DNA of 64,000 bases, from positions 486,123-550,122 of the forward strand of contig NZ_BMJM01000001.1 in the NCBI RefSeq assembly GCF_014643455.1, written 5' to 3'. The notes beneath the pieces are model-generated. The model saw only the letters and a program-made list of their open reading frames with translations, searched no databases and was not told the origin of the DNA. This document shows, piece by piece, positions 17,812 to 27,219 of this stretch. The DNA comes from Sandarakinorhabdus glacialis. GTDB lineage: Bacteria; Pseudomonadota; Alphaproteobacteria; Sphingomonadales; Sphingomonadaceae. Within the stretch, counting starts at the first letter, position 1. Every line of letters begins with the position of its first letter. The position numbers and the translations under genes were made by a program.

Positions 17812-19179
17812 TCAGCAAACCACCACGTTCACCGCCAACCCGCCGAGCGATGTTTCCTTGTATTTCTCGCCCATGTCGGCGCCCGTCCGCCGCATCGTCT
17901 CGATGACCTGGTCGAGGCTTACCCGGTGCGTGCCATCGCCCAGCATCGCCAGCCGCGACGCCTCGATTGCCTTTACCGCCCCCACCGCATTGCGCTCGAT
18001 GCATGGTACCTGGACCAGCCCGCCAACCGGATCGCATGTCAGTCCCAGATTATGCTCCATGCCAATTTCGGCGGCATTCTCGACTTGGCCGTTGCTGCCG
18101 CCCAGCGCTGCCGTCAACCCTGCCGCCGCCATCGAGCACGCCACCCCGACCTCCCCTTGGCAGCCGACCTCGGCCCCCGAAATCGATGCATTTGCCTTGA
18201 ACAACGCCCCAATCGCCGCCGCTGCCAGCAGGAATGTATCCGACCCTGCCACCGAAGCCCCCGGCGCGAACCGCTCATAATATCGCAGCACCGCCGGCAC
18301 GATTCCCGCCGCGCCATTGGTCGGCGCCGTCACCACCCGGCCGCCGGCGGCGTTCTCCTCGTTGACCGCCAACGCCCACAAATTCACCCAATCGATCACC
18401 GACAAGGGATCGGCCAGCATGCGTTCCTGCCGTTCGCGCAGCAACGCCAATATGAGCGGCGCCCGCCGCACCACCTTCAAGCCGCCCGGCAACTCACCCC
18501 CGGTCCGGCAACCCCGATCGATGCAATCCGACATCGCCGCGCGGATCGCCGCCAACCGCGATCGCACTTCCGCCTCGGGCAGCGCCGCCAGTTCATTCGC
18601 CAGCGCCAGATCGGCGATCGAGATCCCCGCCGTCCCGGCGCGCTCCAGCAATTCCGCCCCCGTCGCATAACGATACGGCAGGTCGAGCAATGCCGACGGC
18701 GGCGCATTGCGCGCAATCTCCGCCTCGCCGACCACCGCCCCGCCGCCGATCGAATAGCTCGTCTCGGCCAGCAAAACCGCACCATCTGTATCCAAAGCCG
18801 TAAATATCATCCCGTTGCTATGGTGCGAAAGCCGCCGCCGCTGGTGCCACAGCAAATCGCGCCCCTCGTCGAACACGATCTCCGCGCCGCCCGCTAAGGG
18901 CAACGCACCGGCCACCCGCACCCGCGCCACCAGCACCGCCGCCCGGTCCGGATCGAGTGCCTCGGGCCGCTCCCCGCACAGTCCCAAAATCACCGCGCCG
19001 TCGGTCGCATGTCCCTTGCCCGTCAACGCCAGGCTGCCGAACAATTCCGCCATCACCCGCGCCGGCCGCAACCCCGCCGCCCGCGCTGCGAAATCCGCCG
19101 CCGCGGTCATCGGCCCCATCGTGTGCGACGACGACGGCCCGACGCCGATCTTGAACAGTTCGAAAACGCTGAATGGCAT
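17812..19179 (-). CDS. sdaA: L-serine ammonia-lyase, single-chain iron-sulfur type
   Basis: Deaminates L-serine to pyruvate with a [4Fe-4S] cluster. The 455-residue protein joins beta (N-terminal, [18 protein letters not shown]) and alpha (C-terminal) domains. Cluster cysteines are visible in [18 protein letters not shown] and [18 protein letters not shown]. The protein ends in a cysteine (VNVVVC); in the characterised type-2 enzymes such a tail cysteine enters the active site and caps the cluster, and it is conserved here. Likely catabolic. Confidence 0.95.
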   Translation of the reverse strand: MPFSVFELFKIGVGPSSSHTMGPMTAAADFAARAAGLRPARVMAELFGSLALTGKGHATDGAVILGLCGERPEALDPDRAAVLVARVRVAGALPLAGGAEIVFDEGRDLLWHQRRRLSHHSNGMIFTALDTDGAVLLAETSYSIGGGAVVGEAEIARNAPPSALLDLPYRYATGAELLERAGTAGISIADLALANELAALPEAEVRSRLAAIRAAMSDCIDRGCRTGGELPGGLKVVRRAPLILALLRERQERMLADPLSVIDWVNLWALAVNEENAAGGRVVTAPTNGAAGIVPAVLRYYERFAPGASVAGSDTFLLAAAAIGALFKANASISGAEVGCQGEVGVACSMAAAGLTAALGGSNGQVENAAEIGMEHNLGLTCDPVGGLVQVPCIERNAVGAVKAIEASRLAMLGDGTHRVSLDQVIETMRRTGADMGEKYKETSLGGLAVNVVVC

Positions 19180-19199
19180 GGGAGGTGCAGTCCTTGTTT

Positions 19200-19267
19200 G
19201 TCATCCCCGGCTCGCCCCGGACCCAGTTGCTTCTCTGCCGACAAGACGGGGTCGAGCCCGGGAAGAC
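19200..19267. repeat. Intergenic inverted repeat (GGGTCCGGG... type)
   Basis: Two arms of about 27-31 bases with the core GCTCGCCCCGGACCCAG and its inexact inverse GGGGTCGAGCCCGG face each other across about 10 bases between sdaA and trhO. The unit is related to the copies at 48015-48048 and 57765-57798, which contain GCTGGGTCCCGG and CCCGGGATGACAG. Confidence 0.7.
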
Positions 19268-19277
19268 AGACTAGCCG

Positions 19278-20201
19278 CTACCTCTCGCGCCCTACATGCG
19301 CCTCGCCCCGCGCCGCTGCCAGCAAGGCCTGCTTGTGCCGCTCCGCATATCCCGCCCGCTGCGTCGCGTCGCGCGCGTCATGGCAGGCCGGGCAGGCGAT
19401 TCCTTCGACATACTGCGGTGACGACCGCGCCTCGGGCCCCACCGGCATGCGACACCCGCGGCAGAGCTCATGGCGACCCGGCGCCAACCCCGGCCCCACC
19501 GCGACCCGCTCGTCGAACACGAAACACTCACCCTGCCACCGGCTCTCCTCCGGCGAAACCGTCTCGAGATACCGCAAGATCCCGCCCTCCAGATGGAAGA
19601 CCTGCTCCACGCCTTCGGCCTTTAATAGCGCCGTCGCTTTCTCGCAGCGAATGCCCCCGGTGCAGAACATCGCCACCCGCGGTGCCGCCATCACCGCCGC
19701 GCGATTGGCTTCGAACCATGCCGGAAAGTCTCGGAACGTCCGCGTTGCCGGGTCGACCGCGCCGGCAAAGCTACCGATCGCGACTTCATAATCATTGCGC
19801 GTATCGATCACCATCGTCCCCGGCGCGTCGATCAGCGCATTCCAGTCCTCCGCCGCCACATGCACACCCGCGGCAAGCGGATCGACCTGCGGCCTGCCCA
19901 TTGTCACGATCTCGCGTTTCACCCGCACTTTCGTCCGATGGAACGGCATCGTCGCCGCGCGCGAATATTTTACATCGAGTTTCGCACAGCCGGGCAGGGC
20001 GCGAATATGGCCGAGCACTGCCGCCACCCCCGCATCGGGTCCGGCGATCGTGCCGTTGATGCCCTCCGGCGCCAGCAGGATCGTGCCCCGCACACCCTGC
20101 GCCCGGCACAGCGCCTCGAGCGGTCCGCGCTGTTCGGCACAATCCGCCAGGTCGGCAAACCGGTACAGCGCGGCAACGCAAAAATCCTCGATCTGGCTCA
20201 T
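19278..20201 (-). CDS. trhO: tRNA uridine(34) hydroxylase TrhO (rhodanese family)
   Basis: Oxygen-dependent hydroxylation of U34 in tRNA, giving 5-hydroxyuridine at the wobble base. The 307-residue protein has the N-terminal acylphosphatase-like domain (GTILLAPEGINGTIAG) and then a rhodanese domain with DTRNDYEVAIGSF. The catalytic cysteine loop is CTGGIRCEKA. The C-terminal region has zinc-ribbon-like CRGC and CPAC pairs. ATG 20201 is chosen over 20255, since the family begins with the strand CVAALYRF shortly after. Confidence 0.92.
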   Translation of the reverse strand: MSQIEDFCVAALYRFADLADCAEQRGPLEALCRAQGVRGTILLAPEGINGTIAGPDAGVAAVLGHIRALPGCAKLDVKYSRAATMPFHRTKVRVKREIVTMGRPQVDPLAAGVHVAAEDWNALIDAPGTMVIDTRNDYEVAIGSFAGAVDPATRTFRDFPAWFEANRAAVMAAPRVAMFCTGGIRCEKATALLKAEGVEQVFHLEGGILRYLETVSPEESRWQGECFVFDERVAVGPGLAPGRHELCRGCRMPVGPEARSSPQYVEGIACPACHDARDATQRAGYAERHKQALLAAARGEAHVGRER

Positions 20202-20268
20202 GGCGCCGTCGTAAACCCCGCAGTCCGCCGGGGCAACGTCGCCCGGCGATCCCACCGCAGCCGGCTCT

Positions 20269-21327
20269 TCAGTGCGCCTTGCCGTCGATCAGTTCCAGGC
20301 TGCCCAGCGCCAGTGCCTGTCGCGCTGGCCGCTCGGCCATCACCGCGAACATCTCGTCGCCGCGCACAGTGCGTTCGACGTTCATCGACGCAAAGATCGC
20401 CATCAGCACGCCGGCCAGCGCATTGACCCGGTAGTCGTGCCACCCCGCCGCGCGCGCCGCCGCATCGAGCACGACGTCGTGGCTTGCCAGCGCCTCGACA
20501 TAATCGTCGAACAGCCCCGCCTCGATCGCCGCCCGCTCATCGGGGTCGGCGACGCTGGTGCCGACCAGATACGCCACATCGGCGAACGGGCAGCCGATGC
20601 CGACGGTCTGCCAGTCGACGACGAACACCCTGCCGTCCGGCGCGTACAGCAAATTATCGAGCCGAAAATCGCCGTGGACGACACTCCAGGCACTCGCTTC
20701 GCGGTTCAGATACGCCCCGATATTCGCCGCCAGCGCCCGTGCCAGGGCAAGGATATCCGGCGCCAGCCGCCCCTGGTAGCGTTCGGCAAAACCCTCCGCC
20801 AGCGCCGGCAGCGCTGCCTCGATCATGGCGCGCGTGTCCTTCGCCAGCCACGGATGGCGCTCGGCGGTATCGCCGTTCCAGAATGGCGCATGCAGCGCCG
20901 CCAGCTCGCCGATCGCCGGCCGCAACCGTTCCGCTCCGGCGCCGGCAACCTGGTCGGCCTGCACCGCCGGCGCGCAATCGCCGAGCAACAGCGCGAACGT
21001 CACGCCGTCATCGGCGATCTCGGCGTGATAGCAGTGCGGCTTCGACACCGCGCTCATCCCTGCCAGTTCGCGATACCAGCGCACTTCCTTGTCGTAATTG
21101 CCGAGCACACCGGCGATGTAACGGCTCTTTTCGTCGTGGCTCGGGCATTTGGCGATAACCGTTGCCGGCCCGGCATGGCCATCCCAATCGAGCGTCAGCC
21201 GGAAACTGTCGCACATCTGCCCGGTGCCAACCGGCGCCGCACTCATGCCGCGCAGCGATCCCACCGGCGCCTTGAGCACGCGTTCGAGCCAGTCGTTGCC
21301 GAATTCCGCCGGCGAAACCGGGATCAT
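20269..21327 (-). CDS. APH-fold phosphotransferase
   Basis: A 352-residue kinase-like protein. The catalytic loop is VVHGDFRLDNLLYA, the metal-binding aspartate lies in VFVVDWQTVGIGCP, and an N-terminal nucleotide-binding region begins near GTGQMCDSFRLTL with lysine in VIAKCPS. This subgroup is related to the ecdysteroid kinase/CHK-like set rather than to antibiotic kinases. The natural substrate is unknown. Its start overlaps the stop of the upstream AttH-like gene in an ATGA arrangement, so the two act together. Confidence 0.82.
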   Translation of the reverse strand: MIPVSPAEFGNDWLERVLKAPVGSLRGMSAAPVGTGQMCDSFRLTLDWDGHAGPATVIAKCPSHDEKSRYIAGVLGNYDKEVRWYRELAGMSAVSKPHCYHAEIADDGVTFALLLGDCAPAVQADQVAGAGAERLRPAIGELAALHAPFWNGDTAERHPWLAKDTRAMIEAALPALAEGFAERYQGRLAPDILALARALAANIGAYLNREASAWSVVHGDFRLDNLLYAPDGRVFVVDWQTVGIGCPFADVAYLVGTSVADPDERAAIEAGLFDDYVEALASHDVVLDAAARAAGWHDYRVNALAGVLMAIFASMNVERTVRGDEMFAVMAERPARQALALGSLELIDGKAH

Positions 21328-22430
21328 CCAGCCGGGTCCAGCAGTCCGCTGAAGCCGCTCGGCGCGTGCGGCCCGAGCAGCAATTGCTCGAGGATGCCGC
21401 GGCCATGATGCTCCTCGCCGTCCCAGCGCAGCACCGCGTCCGACAGCGCCTGCAAGTGCATGTTGCCCGGTGCATTATCGTCCATCGCCGCCAGGTCGAT
21501 GCTGTCGTGCGCCACCGCCAGCGGCCCATGGTCCATGCCATGGCTCCATTCGGGATGAGTATAGCCCAGCCCGTGCATATAGAAGCGCCCGCCGCTCGGC
21601 CGCACGATAAACTCGCCGCGATCGCCGAGCCCGATACGCGCCTCGGTGACACGCCGGCCACCCGGCGCATAGCTTAGGGCCAGCTCGACATGATCGATAT
21701 CGACCGTCTCAGCGGCCTTGGAGTCTTTGGCAAGTTTCGCCACCACCGCACGCCGGTTCCACGGCAGTCCGGCGGCATCGTCGTTGGTATGCGCGAACAC
21801 CGCATGGCCGGGGAAATTGCACGGCGTCCACAGCCAGAAAAACTGGCTGAAATTCCCCGCCGGCGGCGGCTGCGGCTCGGGCGCGCCGACCGGGCGGATG
21901 CCCCAGCTGCGATCGCGCGTTCCCATCGACCCCGGCGGCATGGTAATCGTCCCGCCGGCGCGCCGGATCGTTCCCGACCAGCCGCCGTTCTGTGTCATCC
22001 GGGTGTAATCCATGAACAACCGCGTGCCGTTGCGCCGCGTGAATCGCGGCTCCTCGATCGGCGCGTGGCGTGCGTCAAAGGTCAGCACCGCCGAAATCCC
22101 GCTGTCGTTATCCTCGAGCGTCACCCGAAGCTGCTGCAACGGCGCGATGATCTCGACCCGCATCGGCCCCACCGACAGGTCCAGCCGCTCCCCGCCGACA
22201 CTGTGGCGCGACGCGCGGACATTGTGCTGCACACCATCGACAACCAGCGAAAACGCCCCGTCGATGATCCCGAGCTGCGGATAAAACCCCATCGCAGCGG
22301 CAAAGAACACGCTGCCGTCGGGGCTGTAACCATTGAAAAAATAGCGATCGTAGAAATTGCGATCGGTGCCGGCGAACGCAATCGGCTCGGGCGTCTGGTG
22401 CACCGGAAAATCATCGGCTTTGGTCAACAT
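21324..22430 (-). CDS. AttH/DUF7064-like protein of unknown function
   Basis: A 368-residue soluble protein with no signal peptide. I do not recognise an experimentally known member. The order of motifs (FNGYSPDGSVFFAAAMGFYP, then MGTRDRSWGIRPVG, then FFWLWTPCNFPG and a C-terminal GLGYTHPEWSHG) resembles the beta-sandwich AttH/CrtC-like fold with the G.RD.SWG.R signature, probably the DUF7065-DUF7064 pair. Coupling to the phosphotransferase by a 4-base overlap suggests a two-gene catabolic or modifying step on a lipid or terpenoid-like compound. ATG 22430 is used; the longer frame runs into a repeat. Confidence 0.6.
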   Translation of the reverse strand: MLTKADDFPVHQTPEPIAFAGTDRNFYDRYFFNGYSPDGSVFFAAAMGFYPQLGIIDGAFSLVVDGVQHNVRASRHSVGGERLDLSVGPMRVEIIAPLQQLRVTLEDNDSGISAVLTFDARHAPIEEPRFTRRNGTRLFMDYTRMTQNGGWSGTIRRAGGTITMPPGSMGTRDRSWGIRPVGAPEPQPPPAGNFSQFFWLWTPCNFPGHAVFAHTNDDAAGLPWNRRAVVAKLAKDSKAAETVDIDHVELALSYAPGGRRVTEARIGLGDRGEFIVRPSGGRFYMHGLGYTHPEWSHGMDHGPLAVAHDSIDLAAMDDNAPGNMHLQALSDAVLRWDGEEHHGRGILEQLLLGPHAPSGFSGLLDPAG

Positions 22431-22514
22431 GGCAACGGCCCTCCACTCGGCTGCCGCAACAGAAGCGCCGGGAGGCCCAACGTCGCCTGCCACAATAGCC
22501 AGCCCTCCCGCTTG

Positions 22515-22647
22515 TCCTCCCCCTCAAGGGGGGAGGCGAGAGACGCGTCTTCGCGGCCCGGGTGGGGGTGGTCCCCAGTCGGCGCGGGGCGACACCCCCA
22601 CCCGCCGCGCCAAGTAGCGCGAGTCGCCTCCCCCTCCAGGGGGAGGA
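22515..22647. repeat. Palindromic repeat, inverted-pair form (copy 2)
   Basis: A 133-bp palindrome with the same architecture as 2594-2723: terminal CCTCCC/GGGAGG stems, GGCGAGAGACGCG-like arms and a central GGTCCCC/GGGGCGAC dyad (22562-22601). The arms differ at several positions between copies. This argues for an old, mobile-like family rather than a recent duplication. It separates dinB from the AttH-like gene. Confidence 0.85.
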
Positions 22648-22652
22648 AAACC

Positions 22653-23924
22653 CTATTCGTGGAACTCCGCCAGCTCCGGGATCCTTGTAAACGCAATCCG
22701 CGGCCCCGAAGACCGCGCTGCCCCCAGTGCATCATGCCCCATCGTCACGGCATCGCGCCCGAAGCGCTCGTTCACCCGGTCCATCGCCCGCGACAGTGCC
22801 AGCCGCCGCACTTCGGACCCCGCATCCATGCTCGCCTCGAACAGATGCAGTTGCACCGCATCAGCATCACCCAGCTCGCTCAATGTCACCCCGACCTGGA
22901 GCAGCCGCCGCGCGCCGAATTCGCCCAGCATCCGCCGCCACAGCCCCTCCAGCGCCACCAGCAACGTCACCGTGTCCATCACCGGCGGCATCCGCACGCT
23001 TGCCGACCATTTCCCCACCCCGCGATCCTCCGCCTTCACCGACAACCCGAGCAATTTTGTCCGGTTCTGCGCCCGCCGCAAGCGCGTGGCGGCCTTGGCG
23101 AGCAGCCGCCGCGCCACCAGCCGCGCCCGTTCCGGCGTGCGCTTTTCCGGCCCCAGCACATGGCTATGCCCGATGCTGCGCCGCTCGGTCGGCGTTTCGG
23201 CGAGGTCGGCACCCTGCAGCAGCCAGTGCATGCGCTCGCCCCACACGCTCCCCCACGCCAGCCGCGCCTCGCGTTCGTCGAGCGCCAGCAGCCGCGCCAT
23301 GTCTACGATGCCGACCGCGTTCAGCCGCCGCTCCATGTTGCGCCCGACGCCCGGAATGTCCGACAGCGGCAGCGCCGACAGCCGCGCCTTCAGGCTTTCG
23401 GCCGGCAATATCGTCAGCCCGTCGGGCTTCTTCATGTCGGCCGCCATCTTGGCCAGCAGGCGATTGGGCGCCACGCCGATCGACGAGGTCAGGCACTCGC
23501 CGACATTCGCCCGGATGCCCGCCTTGATCCGCGCCGCCAGCGCCGTCACCTCGGCGATGCCGTTCTCGTTGTCCATCAACCGGCACGCCACCTCGTCGAT
23601 CGAGCAGACCGCCGTCACCGGCACATGGCGCCCGACCTCCTCGATGATCCGGTGATGAAAGCGCACATATTCTTCGTGCTGGCCCGGCACGATCACCAGG
23701 TCGCGGCACAGCGCCTTGGCCTCGTAGATCTTGGTGCCGGTGCGGATGCCGAACGCCTTGGCCTCGTAACTCGCCGCGATCGCGCTGGTCGAATCGGTGT
23801 GCACCGGCGCCACCACCACCGGCCGGCCCCGGATCGACGGATCGAGCTGTTGTTCGACACTCGCAAAATAGCTGTTGAGGTCGAGATACAACCAGCGAAG
23901 GGGCACCGACTCGCTCATCGGCAT
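22653..23924 (-). CDS. dinB: Y-family DNA polymerase (DinB/Pol IV-like)
   Basis: Translesion polymerase of 423 residues. Motif I is LYLDLNSYFASVEQQ (about 11-25). The palm acidic motif is CSIDEVACRL rather than the usual YSIDE. Helix-hairpin-helix elements (LSDIPGVGRNMERRLNAVGI) and a little-finger domain follow. QLHLF at residues 358-362 matches the beta-clamp-binding pentapeptide. The C-terminal 55 residues after the clamp motif are an extension. This subgroup coexists with a classic Pol IV in alphaproteobacteria; its lesion specificity cannot be told here. A second ATG (23918) is possible. Confidence 0.88.
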   Translation of the reverse strand: MPMSESVPLRWLYLDLNSYFASVEQQLDPSIRGRPVVVAPVHTDSTSAIAASYEAKAFGIRTGTKIYEAKALCRDLVIVPGQHEEYVRFHHRIIEEVGRHVPVTAVCSIDEVACRLMDNENGIAEVTALAARIKAGIRANVGECLTSSIGVAPNRLLAKMAADMKKPDGLTILPAESLKARLSALPLSDIPGVGRNMERRLNAVGIVDMARLLALDEREARLAWGSVWGERMHWLLQGADLAETPTERRSIGHSHVLGPEKRTPERARLVARRLLAKAATRLRRAQNRTKLLGLSVKAEDRGVGKWSASVRMPPVMDTVTLLVALEGLWRRMLGEFGARRLLQVGVTLSELGDADAVQLHLFEASMDAGSEVRRLALSRAMDRVNERFGRDAVTMGHDALGAARSSGPRIAFTRIPELAEFHE

Positions 23925-23990
23925 AGGCTAGCACGACCAGAACGAAAGAGGAACACCGCCGCAGTCATCTCGCGACGGTGTTCCGCCCGA

Positions 23991-25322
23991 TCAGCCGGCG
24001 AGCGTCGCCTCGACCTCGCGGATCGACCTGTCGATCGCGCCAAGGGCATGGGCGCGCTCGGCTTCGGGGAACACCGGGCTCGCCGCTTGCGTCGCCACCG
24101 ACGCGCGCATCGTGTTCAGGCTGGCGAGCCCTTCGGCGAGTGTCGCGCGGACCGGGGCGGGCGCCGCACTTGCGCACATCACCGTATAGGTCTGCGTCGT
24201 CCCCGCGCCCTTGATGACCATCGCAGAAGGTTTCGCCGTCGGCTTCAGGCTGCATCCAGCCGGCGCTGTAAAATCGCCGGGCAGGGTCTTGCCGCCGGGC
24301 AGGGCCGCACCCGGCGCCACGGTCCGGCCGCCGACGATCAGCGTGAAGCCGCCGGAACCGTCGGGCTTTACGCCCAGTGTCACGGCCTGCGTACCCGTTC
24401 CCGTGCCGGATGCTGCGCTCGCGTCCGCGACGGTCGCGGCGAGTGCCGTGCCGCTAACGAGCACGAGAGCAGCCCCGCCGAGCACGAGGCGGCGCTTCGA
24501 GCGGGGTTTTTGACCGAGCATCATCAATCTTCCTTTCAGGTTGGAGCGCGTGTTGAAATTGCACACGGGCAACGCGCCGATCCCCGCGGCCTTGGCAAGA
24601 ACATGGGCATAAAGCGGCAACGCGCCGGCTTCCCGGCCGGCAAGCACCGCCCCATCGGCGGCGAATTCCTGGTCGTCGCGAAATGCCCGGACCGCCGCCC
24701 AGGCGACCGGGTTCCACCAATGCGCGGCGAGCACCACGAGCGACGCCCAATTGGCTACAAGGTCGCCGCGGCGGTGGTGGACGATTTCATGCGCGATCAC
24801 GAGGTCGCGCTCGCTGGCGGTATAGTCGCGCCAGAACGTCCGTGGCACCGCGATGAAGCGGCGAAACACGCCAAAGGCCAGCGGCCCGTCGACGTCTGCG
24901 GCGATGATCAGGATAGTGCCGAAACGGTCCTGGACGATGCCATCGACGCGCGATCGGTGGCAGAAGCGAAAATGCCGCACGGCATAGGTCGCAAACACGG
25001 CGCACGCCCCGGCAAGCCAGACCATCAGCAGCATCTCGCCGAGCGGCGCCGATGCAAGCCGTTCGCCCGGCCCCGAAACGCCGAGCGGCCCAGCGAACAG
25101 GATCGACATGCCGCCACCGGCAACGCCCGCCAGCGGCAGCCCGGCCAGCAGGTCGGCGGGGAGCGGCGGCAGCAGCATCCGCAGCGCCGGCAGCGCCCAT
25201 AAAGCATAGCCGAGGCGCGGGCCGACAAGGCGGCGCACCGGCGCGCGGACGAGCAGCACGAACAGCATCAAGGCTGCCGATCCGATCAGCGCCGCCTCGC
25301 CCCAGGCGATCAACGCCGTCAT
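23991..25322 (-). CDS. M56-family metallopeptidase/sensor (BlaR1-like)
   Basis: A 443-residue membrane protein. Four hydrophobic segments in the first 160 residues frame a cytoplasmic zinc-protease domain with the HEXXH motif in IAHEIVHHRRGD (His178, Glu179, His182). A further helix near 280-297 leads to a 145-residue extracytoplasmic C-terminus. That domain lacks the penicillin-binding fold of true BlaR1, so beta-lactam sensing is not supported and the signal is unknown. The start (25322) overlaps the repressor stop. In this class the sensor cleaves its partner repressor, and that relation is inferred here. Confidence 0.86.
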   Translation of the reverse strand: MTALIAWGEAALIGSAALMLFVLLVRAPVRRLVGPRLGYALWALPALRMLLPPLPADLLAGLPLAGVAGGGMSILFAGPLGVSGPGERLASAPLGEMLLMVWLAGACAVFATYAVRHFRFCHRSRVDGIVQDRFGTILIIAADVDGPLAFGVFRRFIAVPRTFWRDYTASERDLVIAHEIVHHRRGDLVANWASLVVLAAHWWNPVAWAAVRAFRDDQEFAADGAVLAGREAGALPLYAHVLAKAAGIGALPVCNFNTRSNLKGRLMMLGQKPRSKRRLVLGGAALVLVSGTALAATVADASAASGTGTGTQAVTLGVKPDGSGGFTLIVGGRTVAPGAALPGGKTLPGDFTAPAGCSLKPTAKPSAMVIKGAGTTQTYTVMCASAAPAPVRATLAEGLASLNTMRASVATQAASPVFPEAERAHALGAIDRSIREVEATLAG

Positions 25323-25684
25323 GACTTGAGGCCCTTGAGCAGCGCCTCGATCTCGGCGATTTCCTCGTTGCTCAGGGCATCGCGTTCGGCGAGATGTGCC
25401 ACCAGCGGCGTCAACCGCCCTCCGAACAGCCGGTCGATCAGCCGCCGCGATTCGCCGTCGACATAATCGCCGCGCGCGACCAGCGGCCGATAAAGATAGC
25501 GGTTGCCGTCTTCCTCGTGCGCGACAGCGTTCTTGGCGACAAGCCGCGCCAGCAATGTCTTGACCGTGTTGGCCGACCAGCCGCGCTCGGCCGGCGCCCG
25601 TTTGATCACGTCCTGCGCGCTGAGCGGACTGGCGTCCCACAGCACCGCCATGACCGCCGCCTCCGCCTCGCTGATCCGTTCCAT
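25319..25684 (-). CDS. BlaI/MecI-type transcriptional repressor
   Basis: A 121-residue dimeric winged-helix repressor. ISEAEAAVMAVLWDASPLSAQDV is the N-terminal recognition domain start, GWSANTVKTLLARLVAKNAV is the wing region, and a C-terminal leucine-rich helix (NEEIAEIEALLKGL) would dimerise. Translated as an operon with the M56 sensor, with a 4-base overlap. It probably represses its own operon by binding the two dyads 19-55 bases upstream. The longer frame to 25801 runs across the operator and is rejected. Confidence 0.9.
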   Translation of the reverse strand: MERISEAEAAVMAVLWDASPLSAQDVIKRAPAERGWSANTVKTLLARLVAKNAVAHEEDGNRYLYRPLVARGDYVDGESRRLIDRLFGGRLTPLVAHLAERDALSNEEIAEIEALLKGLKS

Positions 25685-25702
25685 CACCCGCTTCTCCGAA
25701 TC

Positions 25703-25739
25703 GACTACACACGTAGTTACCATGCCTACGCGTGTAGTC
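25703..25739. promoter_or_regulatory. Twin dyad operator of the BlaI-type repressor
   Basis: Two related palindromes lie side by side: ACTAC-ACAC-GTAGT (25704-25717) and CTAC-GCGT-GTAG (25726-25737). Both carry the CTAC-N4-GTAG core, which resembles the TACA/TGTA operators known for the BlaI/MecI family. The pair begins 19 bases before the repressor ATG and is 209 bases from the divergent lipase start, so regulation of the lipase by the same site is possible but untested. Confidence 0.8.
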
Positions 25740-25947
25740 AACATGGCGGCGTTGCCCGGGATCTGGTTTGTCATTGCCGGCTGGACCGACCGAGCGCGCA
25801 ATGGTTCCGTCTGCGGCGAACGCGCGGCTTGGGTGAAGTCGTCGCCGGCAGCGGCATCGCAACGCCTTGCAGATTATCGTTGCCGTTCGACCCGGTTCAT
25901 TGTTTCCTCTAAGAGCGCATCTGCAAGAGGCCGTGGTGGAGACTGGA

Positions 25948-27072
25948 ATGAAGTGGATATCGGGCGCCGCGGCAATCTGCATCGCCCTTGGCGCGACCGC
26001 CGCCTTCGCGCAGCGCGCCGGTGAACTTGTTTCCGCGCAGCCGGTCACCCAGACACCGCCCGGCACCCAGGCGTGGAAAATCACCTCTTGGACAACCGAC
26101 GCCAGGAATCGCCTGGCGCTTGTGACCGGCATGGTCGTGGCACCGCGTGAAGCAATCCCCACCCACCCGCGCAACGTGCTGGCCTGGACACACGGCACCT
26201 CGGGCATAGCCAAACGCTGCGCGCCGTCGTTCAGTCCCGCTTTCTGGACCCATTCGCCGGGGCTGGACGGTGTCGGCAAGGGTTACGTTGTGGTGGCACC
26301 GGACTATCCGGGGCTGGGCAGCGAGGGTGTGCATCCCTATCTCGTCGGGCAGGATACGGGTCGCTCGGTGCTCGATGCCGTTCGCGCGGCGCGCTCGATC
26401 CCGGGCGCGGCCGCCGGCAATCGCTTCGCCGTCTGGGGCGAATCCCAGGGCGGGCACGCCGCACTCTGGACCGGTCAGCTCGCGCGTCGATATGCGCCTG
26501 ACCTGCAGCTGGTCGGCGTTGCAGCGGCAGCACCGACGACCGATCTGACCGAGAACGTGCGGCAGGTTCCGAACAAGGCAGTGGGGGCGTTGATGACGTC
26601 CTTCATCGGCCATAGCTGGGCCAATCACTACGGCGCGCCGTTGGCGACGCTCGGCGGGCCGCAGACGCAGCGCATCATGACGCGACTGGCGCAGAACAAT
26701 TGCATCGAACTGGAAGCCAAGCCGAAGTTTCTCATGATGGCGGGAATTCTGACGGTGCAGACCCGCCTCAAGGACAAGGACCTTGGCGTGATTCAACCCT
26801 GGGCACGGCTGGCGAGACTGAACAGCCCCTCCACCACTGATTTCGGTGTGCCGATGCTGATCGCCCAGAATCCAAAGGATGATCTGGTCGAGCCCGAAGT
26901 GACGCGCGCATATGCCAGGGCGCAATGTCGTTCAGGCGCGCGGCTGCGGTATCTGACGATCAGCGGGGCGGGACATGCGACAAGTGCGAGGGATTCAGCG
27001 GGCGATACCCTCGCCTGGATTGCGGACCGCTTTGCCGGTCGGCCAGCGCCAAACGATTGCCGGCGGATCTGA
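25948..27072 (+). CDS. Secreted alpha/beta hydrolase (lipase-like)
   Basis: A 374-residue exported hydrolase. The signal peptide (residues 1-22) ends at AAFAQ. The fold contains the oxyanion region AWTHGTSGIAKRCAPS, the nucleophile elbow WGESQGGHA and the acid in NPKDDLVEP, with the histidine in GAGHATS near the end. Together they give an intact Ser-Asp-His triad. The layout matches the secretory lipase (LIP) group seen in actinobacteria and sphingomonads. ATG 25948 is chosen because the signal peptide begins there. Divergent from the blaI-blaR1-like pair, which may control it. Confidence 0.85.
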   Translation: MKWISGAAAICIALGATAAFAQRAGELVSAQPVTQTPPGTQAWKITSWTTDARNRLALVTGMVVAPREAIPTHPRNVLAWTHGTSGIAKRCAPSFSPAFWTHSPGLDGVGKGYVVVAPDYPGLGSEGVHPYLVGQDTGRSVLDAVRAARSIPGAAAGNRFAVWGESQGGHAALWTGQLARRYAPDLQLVGVAAAAPTTDLTENVRQVPNKAVGALMTSFIGHSWANHYGAPLATLGGPQTQRIMTRLAQNNCIELEAKPKFLMMAGILTVQTRLKDKDLGVIQPWARLARLNSPSTTDFGVPMLIAQNPKDDLVEPEVTRAYARAQCRSGARLRYLTISGAGHATSARDSAGDTLAWIADRFAGRPAPNDCRRI

Positions 27073-27219
27073 ATGATCACAATTGTTGGCGAATTGGAGG
27101 ACTGCCGAGCTTGCGGAAGCGCTTGTCAAATCAGCCAATGTTTCTCGAGCTAACCTGAATAGCCTCGGACATCGGACCGCAGATGTGCGATCGTCGCCCA
27201 TCGTTGCGGGAGACCCGAG

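Noticed and set aside
21690-25202. Very long plus-strand open frame opposite three minus-strand genes
   Set aside because: It is Arg/His/Pro-rich, has no recognisable domain, and is fully antisense to the AttH-like gene, dinB and the M56 sensor, which have clear motifs.
23991-25684. True beta-lactamase regulator blaR1-blaI
   Set aside because: The sensor has no penicillin-binding C-terminal domain and there is no beta-lactamase gene nearby.
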